Shown here: positions 53,300-64,000 of the stretch, in pieces
How the letters are laid out: every line of letters starts with the position of its first letter
How positions within the stretch are numbered: the stretch's first letter is position 1
Origin: Anthopleura xanthogrammica
Taxonomy: Eukaryota > Cnidaria > Anthozoa > Actiniaria > Actiniidae
Length of the DNA: 64,000 nt
NCBI GenBank assembly: GCA_964019055.1
Contig: OZ025212.1
Coordinates: 11,623,391 to 11,687,390, forward strand
Reading direction: 5' to 3'
The notes under the pieces: model-generated
Seen by the model: the letters and a program-made list of their open reading frames with translations, nothing else
The model's database searches: none
What the model was told of the DNA's origin: nothing
Position numbers and translations under genes: made by a program

Positions 53300-55936
53300 T
53301 ATATGTAAATTCTTATTCTTTCAAGGTTCTATAAGTTTTTGATAGGTTTTGTTGTCTATTTATTGCCTATGGTTAGTGAATTTTGCATCCCCAGAATCAT
53401 ATATAATAAAGATTCTGAAACATTTGTAAGGTTTTGAATGGCTATTCCAAAATAGACTGAAAAATCAAAGGAAAAAAAACTGATGTTTTCGTCCATTTGA
53501 AAGAGAAAATCAGGTTCAATTCCGACTCTTTATATCTTGTTTCAGAGAATGCGGCACATGAAAAGCTTTACTGTTCATTAGCTTTGAATACCGAAAAAAT
53601 AAAGACGATAAATATTTGAAAGAATGAAAATCTCAAGGTCATACGAAAAGATTGTCAACTGAATTCACAGAGAGATCATTCTAATGTTGTGGAATATAGA
53701 CGCCAGTTATACGAAAAGCAAGGTCACGACCTATGAATCTCAATTTTAATTCTCAGTGCATATGTAAAAAATGTTATTTAACGTATACCTAAATAAAGAT
53801 TTTTTTAATCTTTAAATATGTTTAACACTGAAACAGTAGTTGTATACTTAACTGTGTCGTGGTAAATAAGACTGTATAAATATAAACACTTACAGCGCGC
53901 ATGCGCAGTAACGTGACAAAAAGTTCCGCACACATAAACCTTCATATCTTTTAGTTTGTCTTTCCACAAACCCTCGAAAAACCTAAAAATTGAGTTTTCA
54001 TTAAGTACAATATTAGCCTTAATTAGATCCAATAACATATGACGCAAAAACTATTCCTAATTGCAGTTTCTAAATTTCTAAAAGTGGAGGCAATTAAAAA
54101 TATTGATTTTTAAATGGTTGACACGGTTGCCAGGTAACCGGCAACATTCACAAACTTGTTGTACGATTTCAAAGATATTGGAGGAGTCATTCTAAAATTC
54201 TGGTGTTTTCGGCCTTTGTCTGTTTGTATTTACTTAGGTTAAGATAATACTGAACAATCGAAGTGCCCAGGAATGAGTGTACTTAAAACAGCCGAAAACT
54301 TTTCATTTTTACAAAACATTTACACCAGGGTACGTTTTACTTTTTACGATGTTTTTTTCCTGGTTACGGTTCTGCCTTTTTTAAACTTAAAACTGATTTA
54401 TGATAAGATATATAAGATATATTATAGTGTCGTATACTAGTAGTGTATAACACTAACTGATCTGAATCCAGGAAAAAAACAGTCAAATATACAAGCCAAA
54501 TAAAATGAAAAATATCGACGTACATGCACAAACATAACATGATGCTAATTAAAAGATTATTACTGACTGATGTGGGCCAAGAAAAAAAGAAAAAGAAAAA
54601 AGAGGAGAAAAAGGAAGAAAGGATGAAATAAAAAAATGGTTATGGTGTGAGAAGTCTTTGCGGATAATAGGACAACTGACAAGGATCACACTCAGCCAAT
54701 TATCTGTGAATCTTATTTTCATTTCCGAAGCACATTTCCAAATACCGACTTTTTGTTTACGCTGTTTCGTGTTAGCACAAGTTGCTAAGGAACCATTTAT
54801 TCTAAAAAAAAAGTCAACCTTCAATAGTTTTCTATAATTAGCTTGCACATCTGGAGAAAACATTATTCTTTTAGTAAACTTTGAATCATTGTTGGAAGGG
54901 GTTTTGTTAAAGGCTGGTTTTCACTAGCGGCGGAATTGGAATCGGCGGGATTTGGAAGCATCTTATGACGAAGTGTAAACATAAACTGCTTTCTACTCTG
55001 ACTCCAACTCTGTTCCCGATCCGACGCAAGTGAAAACCAACTATATTTCTATGTAGACTAACATTATAGTAATTAACTGTAGAGATAAACATTGCGTCTC
55101 GGTTGATATGTCCCGGTTTATTAATATTCAAGTAAACGATCATTTTTTACGTTCAGAATTTTCAAGCTATCTTACGACTATAGTATTCATTCATCTTACG
55201 ACTATAGTATAAAATTCATTGGATGACGAGGGAATTCCACGATGAATTTCACGAGTAAAAACGATATCGCACGAGTCGCTCTCGGACTCGGATAAAAAGC
55301 AAGAGAAAGAAAAACAAAACGCGGGCTTCCTGATTTTTCATTGAATTCATCTTTTCAGACTGCTATCAAACATTCTTCGTTTTTATATCAAAATTCGCTT
55401 TTTAACAAAGTTAACTATTTCCATCTATACTCTTTGCAAACTAATCTTTTTTTTTTGATTGTTTTTTAATGCCATACGTTAAGAAAATCAAGTGATATTA
55501 AGACAAGAGCAATTTTTTTTGTGCGGGATCCCTGACCTTTCATTGAATTCAGCTTTGAAAGCATTGGATTCCGCGCTGAATCCTTCGCTATCTACGTCAC
55601 ATATTCGTCATCGCGGACCAATCAGCGCTCGAGTTTATGTAGTGATATGGGATTCTACCATGTATTCAGCTTTCCTTTCGGCTTTTTTCCTAACCTGGCA
55701 GGCGACACATCCAAACCTTTTGTATAAATGCGGCAAAATGACACTCTTTATCACCTGTTACAGAAAACTCATTTGAAATTCTTCTTCGATTCTTCCAATG
55801 TAAAGACCATGTCTCGTGGCAAACTTAGGCACAGCTCAAACGTCGATCTTCTCATGAGCCAAACATGATGACCGCCTTATTATCAATTGTTTTCAATGCG
55901 TTCGGCTCATTAGAATTAAGCTCAAAATACCTCGTA

Positions 55937-55969
55937 ATCATCATCATCATAACCATCATCATCATCACC

Positions 55970-56018
<49 letters not shown>

Positions 56019-56047
56019 CCATCATCATCATCACCATCATCATCATT
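55937..56047. repeat. (ATC)n/(ACC)n microsatellite
   Basis: Impure CAT and CAC triplets between GPCR-2 and GPCR-3. Confidence 0.95.
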
Positions 56048-56727
56048 ACGTCAAGCTTTAATATGAATTGAGTTAAAAAGACGCAGGACGCTTTTGAACT
56101 CTTAATTGCACGATCGAGTGACAAAAATCTCATGGTTATAAAAAAGTATGATTGCTTATTGAATGCGGTGAAATATTCTATCTATCAGTTATGTCCCAAT
56201 GTAAACAAAATACGAAGATTTTTAATTAATAGCAATTGAATGGGGAAAAAAGGAATTCTTCCAATGATATGTGCAATTAGCTAGTGTTTATCACATCTGT
56301 GCGCAAATACAGGATATATTACCATAGAAACAGGAAGGGTCAGTAAGCACTGTCATTGGTAGAACATTTGCCATCTTGGTGTTAGGAACCTTAGACAAGA
56401 AATTCAGCATCGCCGGTTTCGTAGGTTTAGTCGTCTTCGAGATTTAATAGCGATGGATTTTAGCTAAAGCTGGTACATGGTCATGCTAAACTCGCCGGTG
56501 ATTTGATTTAGACCTGACACAGAGAAGTGGAGAAAACGAGAAGGACTGTCAACAAAATTAGAAAATCCTTTGACAACAAGTACACAAGGTTCCAGCTGTG
56601 CTAGCAATTGGACATACAGGTTATTCATAAGAAGATACACGGCATTCAAACTGTAGTATCCTCAAAAACACCGCACGTAGAACGACAACTGTTTGAGAAA
56701 AGAAAACGCAACGGAACGGAGGACAAA

Positions 56728-57714
56728 ATGAACAATACATGGGACAGCCTGAGCAGACTTGATTACGAACTTAAATCAAGAACGACCGCCCTCAAGGTTT
56801 TTGAGAGTATTATTTATTCTTTGTTATTTTTTAGCACAGTTGTTGGGAACCTGCTTACAATATATGTGGTATGGAAAGCCAAATCACTGCGGACTATACC
56901 AAATGTCTTTGTAGTTTCTCTGGCGTTGTCTGACCTTGGTATGGGTATTCTCTCGATGCATCTGCTTCTTACCGTTCTTATCACATCAGAATGGACCTTT
57001 GGGGACTCGGTGTGTCAGTATCAAGGTTTTGTCGCGGTTTTTATGGCAGCGACTTCAACCCAGACCTTGGCTTGGATGGCAGTAAATAGATTCTACAGTG
57101 TTGTTAAACCCCAAAAATGCCGAACATACTTCACTCGTAAAAATACAATGATTATTACTGCAACTATTTGGGGTCTCTCCTTTTTTGCCCCAACTCCGTA
57201 TCTCGCCTCCGGGCAGCGATTTCTGTTCAATCCCGGCAAATTATTTTGTTACGTTGTTGTGGATTGTGCATGGTTTACGGCGTTTATTGTTACATTCTTT
57301 GTTGCCATTCCTTCCAGCATTATATTCTACTGTTACTTGCGTGTGTTTCAAACAGTTCAACAACACAACAAGAAAGTCCTTCATTCTAGAGAGAACACTC
57401 TAAGCGTACAAGAAATAAAAATCGCTCGAACTCTGTTTGTGATCGTGGTTGTTTTCATGACGTGCTGGACACCTGTATTAATCATGGACTTTATCGATAC
57501 AATACGTGGTGACTACAGTCTTCCTAGAGAGGCCTATGCTTCTTATACTTTTCTTGCAACATTTAGCAGTTCCATTAACCCCATCATATATGGAATTATG
57601 AATCCTAAGTTCAGGAAAGAATATCTTCGAGTTCTGTTATGCAAGACAATACGAGGCGTACGAGTCGAGGCAACAGCTATAAGTGCTACACAGCGTACAA
57701 AAGAATTGGTGTAG
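56728..57714 (+). CDS. GPCR-3, single-exon class A receptor
   Basis: The start MNNTWDSLSRLDYEL at 56728 is preferred over the upstream in-frame Met at 56608, because it aligns with the N-termini of the relatives and leaves a short glycosylated outer tail. 328 aa. TM1 has GNLLTIYVVW, TM2 LALSDLGMGIL, TM3 ends VNRFYSVVKP. NRF here departs from the NRY of the other three and from the canonical DRY. TM6 has CWTPVLIMDFID and TM7 NPIIYGIMNPKFRKEY. The paired Cys (VCQYQG, LFCYVV) are kept. The ligand is unknown. Confidence 0.92.
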   Translation: MNNTWDSLSRLDYELKSRTTALKVFESIIYSLLFFSTVVGNLLTIYVVWKAKSLRTIPNVFVVSLALSDLGMGILSMHLLLTVLITSEWTFGDSVCQYQGFVAVFMAATSTQTLAWMAVNRFYSVVKPQKCRTYFTRKNTMIITATIWGLSFFAPTPYLASGQRFLFNPGKLFCYVVVDCAWFTAFIVTFFVAIPSSIIFYCYLRVFQTVQQHNKKVLHSRENTLSVQEIKIARTLFVIVVVFMTCWTPVLIMDFIDTIRGDYSLPREAYASYTFLATFSSSINPIIYGIMNPKFRKEYLRVLLCKTIRGVRVEATAISATQRTKELV

Positions 57715-59336
57715 AAATTTACTCTTAGAATTTAAAATTACTGATAACTTTTCTCAATGAAAACTCAGAAGAAAATACAGATAAAGCTGGACAAATTGAT
57801 AAATGATCACTTGTAAATGTCTTTCAATTCTTCGATAGGAATAAGGAGAAGATAAAAATAATGTTTTGAATGAACTATAACTTCGAAAACAATAATGAGT
57901 TATGAGCTATTACTTTCAACACATATTTAACATCTTGTCCCTATAATCTAATATAATTTTATCATTAAAGATAGTTCTAAATACGTTAAGCAGTGAAATA
58001 TCATGGCACAATTTCATGCTTCATGAAGTCTTTTCACTAAAACTGTGATCCAATGCAAGGTTAGACAGAAATGGTCGTTTTTTTAACAAGATTCAAGAGG
58101 ACTACGAATCTGTAAGAGAAAGGTGACATATTCAACAAATAATCACTCGTTATTGCCAATAATTAGGTGGCAGTTGTGCGTTTTCAGGTATGAATAATTA
58201 CAATGAATTTGATAATGAGGATTTGTCCATGTACGAATGATGTTACTAAGCAATATGGATCAGTTGACGTTTATGTCCAAGAAAGTAAAGATAAAAAATA
58301 AATGAATCCATAACGGAACCAACCGAACGAAATATAATGAAACTAATATCTAAATATGCCATCTCAAATTTAATAAACGTCTCACTTTTTATATGGAGAA
58401 AATATATGACATAACGCATCAACTTGTTCTTATATTTGTAGAAAAAGAGGATGCTCATAAGTAATTCAGTTTTATTCATTCTTTCATTCATTCATCACCA
58501 ACAGCATCAGTTGAATTTATTTAACATTTTTTTTCGGTTGTGGAAAAAAGCTAGCTTTTTTAATTTAAATTTTTTTCAAAATATGCAGATTTATTTTAAA
58601 TAAAAAATAGCAGTAAAAATTACTAGCAAATTAACAAATAATACCAGTAAAAGTTAAATAACAATGTTAAGAAAAACGTAAAAATGAATAATAAAAAACG
58701 ACGCAAATACAGCACGAGAACCAAGAACAGGTATCACTAACTGAGATGCAGGTGCTGAATTGTGCTAAAAATGGCATATGATCGAAATGCTAAAACCCGA
58801 TTCTACTGAGGCCTGCATGATATTGTCAGTTAGTATTTGTCCAATGAAAGAATTGATGAAGTATTTATACACACACCTAATTGCAAGAAGGTTGTCATAT
58901 AAAAATAAAGAATAACAAATAGGAATTAATTATTTTTGCAAAACAGACGTAACTATTTCACTGTTTTGAAGGTATAGACTGATATTTTTGAGATAATCTT
59001 GTTGGTATATATTGATAACACTTATTCTCATTAATCTCGGCGGCTTTAGAATCAAAATGAAGAAAGATATTTCTAATTAATTCTTATTTGTTATTACGTA
59101 TTCTTTTTATTTTTATATGACAACGTTCTTGCAATTATAGGTGTATCTTTAACTTTAGATATATATATTCTTAATTCGTCTTTTTTCTCGAATTAGCACC
59201 TTCTGTCATTGTATATACTTCTTTTTTCCTGTTTTTCTGTTTTCAAAACGTATGAAATCATAGGTTTTGGCTAGGAGGAAGGGGGCGTCTCTAATGTTTT
59301 CGGCATCGCATTCGAGGACAGTGTTGTTGACATTCG

Positions 59337-59354
59337 TGACGTCAGATGACGTCA
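59337..59354. promoter_or_regulatory. Paired CRE-like sites
   Basis: TGACGTCAGATGACGTCA contains two complete cAMP-response-element palindromes separated by two bases. It is about 2.3 kb upstream of GPCR-4, so a link to that gene is speculative. Confidence 0.35.
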
Positions 59355-59940
59355 CTTAGCAACCGCGGGATTCCACGGGATTAGATATCGCTTGATCATC
59401 TCTTGGGTTTAGTTTATCCTTTGTTTATTCTTATTTAAAGAGACAAAGAACATCATTAATTACCCTTTTAGTCGTAAGTGTGTTTCTTTGTACTATAATG
59501 TGTGTAGGTTCTTGCCTGTTACTGCTTTGACCTTTTGTATAAGACGTGACGGAAGGATCAGCAGGAGGCAACGATCAATGATTGCGAAGAAGAACCAAGT
59601 GGGAAGTAAATTACTCATGGCTTCCAAATTTAGGAAAAAGCAATAATTTCCTGAGTTGGAGCAGCAGGTGTGCTAACAAGTTCCAATCTTTCATTCTCGT
59701 AATGAGAGTTTGTTGATTAGACATTGCTGTTATTAGGAAATTAAACTGGCCATTCACTGACCGATCAATCTGAAATTGAAATTGAAATTGAAATTGTTAT
59801 TAAGTTGGATGGCTTTCTTTACACGATTTTATTACAAACGCAGTTGAGCAGTTTGTTTTACTCTGCTGCCATTGAAACTAACGCCGACACGGTTGACAAA
59901 CTTCTTTCGTCATAACACCCACCCCATCAGGCATGGATGA

Positions 59941-59990
<50 letters not shown>
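59941..59990. repeat. (CTTT)n microsatellite
   Basis: About 12 perfect units. Confidence 0.96.
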
Positions 59991-60627
59991 CATTTCCTTG
60001 AGAAATATCATTTTTGGATATAAATATTTGGATATATTCTTCGAAACTCAACTTCGTCCTTCATTACTAAGATTCATCTATACTAAGGTCACTTTAAAAA
60101 CCCCCAAAAATTTATTTAAAGATAAAATACTTATTCGCTCATTGTTTTATCATCTCAAATCCTTTGAAGGAGTAAGCCACAGGAAATTCAAGTCACCTGG
60201 TTAATCATTTTCTTGTTCACACAGTCGAACTGATGGATATCACCAGTGTTAGGCTTATTCTAGGCGTAAGGGTCTACTAACTGAGTCCATCTTTCATGAC
60301 CATTAGCTTTTAGTTGCCAAGTAATGTCAATATTATAAATTCATTCGTGGGATGGAGGAGCAGGTTGTAGGACTGTTTTACAGCCTGCATTATGGAGTTA
60401 ATGTAAGATGCATGTAATAGATATATTGTTAAAGAAGTAAAGAAACAAATACAAGATTGCATGATTACCAGTGATTGCATTGTTTCAGTTATTCTACTTT
60501 CCATCAGAACATGTTTTTCTTTTATTTCTCCTCCATTGGCCATTTTTTTTTCAGTAAGAGGTCGATTAATATTGCTAGGTAATTGGTATTTTTTAGCCTT
60601 TTGTAACAACTACAGCTTTAAAATTAT

Positions 60628-60933
60628 GGGTGCTTTCCATTTGTCCAGAAAAACCGGTTGATGAAACCGAGACGAGAATGGTTCTAATGGAACAGTTCAA
60701 ACCAACTATACACCTACCAACTATGAACGTGCGAATTATAGAGAACTGGGCCTGAGAAATTCCGAGAAATTCTCAAATGGTTCAGGCAATTCAAGTTGGT
60801 TTGTACCAACCAGAATAGCTGGACAAGCTCGAAAGGTGTTTCACTTTTTTCGGTTAGAAATTCCGAAAAAGTGACAGTTCCATTTTTATTCCAACCGATA
60901 TTACCGGTTTTTCTAGACAAATGGAAAGCACCC
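60628..60933. mobile_element. MITE, 306 bp
   Basis: GGGTGCTTTCCATTTGTC and AGAAAAACCGGT at the left face ACCGGTTTTTCT and GACAAATGGAAAGCACCC at the right, with one mismatch in about 31 bp. A second inverted pair (TTTTTCGG, TTCCGAAAAA) lies inside. There is no coding frame. Confidence 0.88.
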
Positions 60934-61639
60934 TACGAGTTCAGTAAAACGTGTGATGATAATTCGTCCATTCAGCTGGTCCACCCACGTATCTGATAAC
61001 TGAACTATAAACAAGTTCATATCATTTTTAATTTCGGAAGTAAATACCCATTTAATAATTTTTTGTATTTTTAATCTAAATAAGAGACTATGAACATTAA
61101 AAAAATTGAATCAAATAAAGACAAACTTGTTTAATGACAAAAAAGTACTGTGGATGGCTTTATTAATGTTTTCATTGAGAAACTGAAAACTGATAGCATC
61201 TGTTTATTAGCTATGTAGAAAGATAAGGAAGGGTACATGGAAATATATGTATATGTAGATATATGTTAATGGGAAATAGAAGAACGGCAGGTGTAAAAGT
61301 CACTGAATAAATATCTACAAATAAAAGGAGAGAAAAAACTGATATTAGATAAACCTTCCAACTAGAGAAACGAGAATCAGGCCAAGAAAGTTGTGGGAAC
61401 ATCAACCTAATCAGCTCACAGGTGATGCTTGGCCGAAACGAAGGGAAAAACAGAAAAAGGTTTGAGGTCACAATTTTTTTGTCAAGGACCTGCTTGGCAC
61501 TTTGTCACTTACTCAGGGTGCCTAAATCCCATTGATATCACAATCTCATCTCGTAAAAAACTTTAACTTTCAAGTTAAGAAAGAATCAACAATAACTTTG
61601 CAAAAAATCCGCAACAAGAATTTTGTAAGTACACGCATC

Positions 61640-62737
61640 ATGAACAAGTCCTCGGATGCACTCGAGAGGTATTCTGTTGACCTAGCGAGTCGACCATTAG
61701 GTCTGGTCATATTTGAAAGCATTTCGTATGCTCTTCTACAATTCATGACCGTCATAGGCAATGCTTTAACATTGTACATTATCTGGAAGACACCAAACCT
61801 TCGTTCCACCTCAAATTATTTTGTAGCTTGCCTTGCTGTTTCGGACCTAGGAATGGGCATTCTTTCAGAGTATTTAGTGCTTGCGATATTGATAATGTCA
61901 AGATGGCCGTTTAACGAAGCGGTCTGCCAGTATCAGGGAATTGTTGCCATAACAATGGCGGCTGCGTCAACTCAAACACTCGCCTGGACGGCCTTGAACC
62001 GTTATTTTAAAATTGTGAAGACAAAATATTACACCAAGGTTTTTACCAGGTGTAAGCTGGTTGCTATTTTCTCATTCATCTGGATCTCCTCGCTGCTAGC
62101 AAACTGCCCCTACCTTGTCGCTGGATACAAGTATGTCTTCCACCCAGCAAAGTTGTTCTGTTACATGACCCTAGATGGGACTTGGTTTACAGCGTTCCTG
62201 GTTTCCATCTATGTGGGACTTCCCTCAGCTGTCATCGTATTTAGCTATTTCAAAGTCTTTCAGACCATCAGAAGACATAACTCTAACATCTCGAAAACCA
62301 GAGCAACAGGTGTCCTGAGTGTAGAGGAGCTGAAAGTCACTCGTACTCTTTTCCTGATCGTAGTTGTGTTTATGGGCTGCTGGATACCGATACTGATTAT
62401 GGACTTGATTGATACTGTCCGTGGAGGATGGTCTCTACCCCGTTCAGCATACACTGCCTATACATTTCTTGGAACGATGAGCTCTGCCGTCAATCCTTTC
62501 ATATATGCATTTGCTAATCATGCTTTTAGGGAGGAATATAAGAAAGTTTTAAAACTTTCATGGAAGTCGTTGAAGAAGATGTGTTGCTGGGTTAGGAATT
62601 ATGCGCATGCTGGCGGTGTAAGATCTTTAGCAACCGAACAACCAAAACAAGTTGGCAAAAACACTGGCATTCAAGTCCAAAGAGTAAAGGACATCAAAGA
62701 CGTTTATCATGAGCAGCAGGAGAAGTCTTCAGATTAG
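61640..62737 (+). CDS. GPCR-4, single-exon class A receptor
   Basis: The start MNKSSDALERYSVDL at 61640 is chosen by alignment with the relatives; an in-frame Met at 61532 would add 36 residues. 365 aa. TM1 has GNALTLYIIW, TM2 LAVSDLGMGIL, TM3 ends LNRYFKIVK, TM6 has CWIPILIMDLID and TM7 NPFIYAFANHAFREEY. The paired Cys (VCQYQG, LFCYMT) are kept. The cytoplasmic tail is longer than in GPCR-3 and carries CCW, a possible palmitoylation site. The ligand is unknown. Confidence 0.92.
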   Translation: MNKSSDALERYSVDLASRPLGLVIFESISYALLQFMTVIGNALTLYIIWKTPNLRSTSNYFVACLAVSDLGMGILSEYLVLAILIMSRWPFNEAVCQYQGIVAITMAAASTQTLAWTALNRYFKIVKTKYYTKVFTRCKLVAIFSFIWISSLLANCPYLVAGYKYVFHPAKLFCYMTLDGTWFTAFLVSIYVGLPSAVIVFSYFKVFQTIRRHNSNISKTRATGVLSVEELKVTRTLFLIVVVFMGCWIPILIMDLIDTVRGGWSLPRSAYTAYTFLGTMSSAVNPFIYAFANHAFREEYKKVLKLSWKSLKKMCCWVRNYAHAGGVRSLATEQPKQVGKNTGIQVQRVKDIKDVYHEQQEKSSD

Positions 62738-63175
62738 CTTAGCCCCAATTCAAACGTCTATTTTCTCATAACCCAAACCAAATGACATCAAAGAAGACCG
62801 TCTAAACATCCATCGTTTTCAATGCGTTCGGTTCATGTGAAGTTCGACGCGTGAACTCAGTGGGCTTTAAGCTGTATATATCTTGTGCTAAATGGAACAA
62901 GCTAATAAGATCAGTGTAAAGATCTCGGTAAATATTCACCTATATTTGTTTCACTTTCGGCGAATAATTGTTAAATATACGTGTGATATAATATATAAAT
63001 GATGGCGACCTGTGATATATTAGGATGATGATAATGATAATGTTGATGGTTATGGCGATGATGAGTGGATTTGCCTGTCCCTCGATTTTGATTTAAGTTA
63101 AATGTGAGAATCGTGAGAAGTTATTTAAGATGAACTAAAACTTGTATTGTGCTATTGCTAATTGAGAATTGACCC
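62738..63175. other. 3' flank of GPCR-4 with a MITE remnant
   Basis: 62925-62975 (CTCGGTAAATATTCACC, CGGCGAATAATTGTTAA) is the right end of the MITE family seen at 3922, 7385 and 27121. A few GAT triplets follow near 63023-63065. Nothing else is recognised. Confidence 0.5.
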
Positions 63176-64000
63176 TTTATCGACAATCGACCTCATATGG
63201 ACTCCACATGGACTCCACATCGACCCCACATCGACCACACATCGACCACACATCGATCCACATCGATCCCATATCGTTCCCACATCGACCCCACATCAAC
63301 CCATACATCGACCTCATATCGACCCAACATCGATTCTACATCGACCCCACATTGACCACACATCGATCCACATCGATCCCATATCGTTCCCACATCGACC
63401 CCACATCAACCCATACATCAACCTCATATCGACCCCACATCGATTCTACATCGACCCCACATTGACCCCACAACGACCCCACATCGACCCCACATCGACC
63501 CCACAACAACCCCACAACAACCCCACATCAACCCCACATCGACCCCACATCGACCCCACATCAACCCCACATCGACCCCACATCGACCCCACATCGACCC
63601 CACATCAACCCCACATCGACCCCACATCGACCCCGCATCAACCCCACATCGACCCCACATCGACCCCACATCGACCCCACATCGACCCCACAACAACCCC
63701 ACATCAACCCCACATCGACCCCACATCGACCCCACATCGACCCCACATCGACCCCGCATCAACCCCACATCGACCATACATCGATCCCACATCGACCACA
63801 CATCGATCCCGTATCGACCCCGCATCGACTCCGCATCAACCCCACATCGTCCGCCCACATCGACCACACCTCGACCCCACATCGACCACACATCGATCCC
63901 ACATCGACCCCGCATCAACCCCACATCGACCCCACATCGACCACACATCGACCCCGTATCGACCCCGCATCGACTCCGCATCAACCCCACATCGTCCGCC
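63176..64000. repeat. 11-bp minisatellite running off the right edge
   Basis: The unit is CCCCACATCGA with CATCAACC, CACAACGA and other variants. Purity is highest at 63440-63770. A 33-bp period keeps one minus-strand frame open for about 188 codons of Gly-Arg-Cys-Gly-Val-Asp-type repeats; this is a repeat artefact. Confidence 0.95.

Larger units (their letters stand above)
53263..56727. other. Intergenic between GPCR-2 and GPCR-3
   Basis: AT-rich sequence. The only clear structure is an ATC/ACC triplet repeat (55937-56047) and a short duplication of CTTACGACTATAGTA (about 55170 and 55197). No gene or RNA is seen. Confidence 0.5.
57715..61639. other. Intergenic between GPCR-3 and GPCR-4
   Basis: It holds two TGACGTCA palindromes (59337-59354), a short GAAATT repeat (59771-59797), a CTTT repeat (59941-59990) and a MITE (60628-60933). 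The rest is AT-rich, without recognisable coding sequence. Confidence 0.5.

Noticed and set aside
63193..63990. Cys/Gly/Val/Asp repeat protein on the minus strand
   Set aside because: It follows from the 11-bp minisatellite (33-bp frame period), with no domain or gene context.

Overview
The window looks like nuclear DNA of an invertebrate animal, most likely an anthozoan cnidarian (coral or anemone type). The evidence is AT-rich DNA with small, phase-conserved introns, GT/AG splice sites, a cluster of secreted alpha-carbonic anhydrases, intronless class A receptors, an L2/CR1-type LINE, and a very dense load of short inverted-repeat (MITE-like) elements and minisatellites. The species assignment is inference; nothing in the sequence names it.

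Layout. 1-2612 is a two-subfamily minisatellite. 2725-30761 holds four tandem alpha-carbonic anhydrase (CA) genes, all on the minus strand. I rebuilt each from splice sites and reading phase: CA-A (2725-8023, 288 aa), CA-B (9352-16830, 294 aa), CA-C (18059-22316, 287 aa) and CA-D (25539-30761, about 420 aa). A, B and C keep the three zinc histidines and the proton-shuttle histidine. D has lost the first zinc histidine (Gln) and the shuttle (Arg), carries a Thr-rich repetitive N-terminal region, and has exons 3 and 4 fused; it is probably a carbonic-anhydrase-related protein rather than an enzyme. Their introns are full of transposons and satellites, some of which have copied splice sites of the host gene.

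32008-33051 (minus) is a single-exon class A GPCR. 36461-43782 and 45474-51510 (plus) are two paralogous multi-exon genes for secreted proteins that join a two-domain expansin-like module to chitin-binding type-2 (CBM14/peritrophin-A) domains. The first is enlarged to 1,762 aa by a disordered, Gly-Met-repeat-containing region; the second is a compact 410 aa. Three more single-exon GPCRs of the same family follow on the plus strand (52204-53262, 56728-57714, 61640-62737). An 11-bp minisatellite runs off the right edge.

The most unusual items are the animal expansin-CBM14 pair, the degenerate CA with a mucin-like stalk, and tandem repeats inside CA introns that multiply real splice sites in a frame-preserving way (9-nt pseudo-exons in CA-A, 93-bp in-frame acceptor repeats in CA-D). 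The CAs and the expansin-like proteins all have signal peptides, so most of the locus encodes extracellular proteins. A joint role in an extracellular matrix or cuticle is possible but is only inference.
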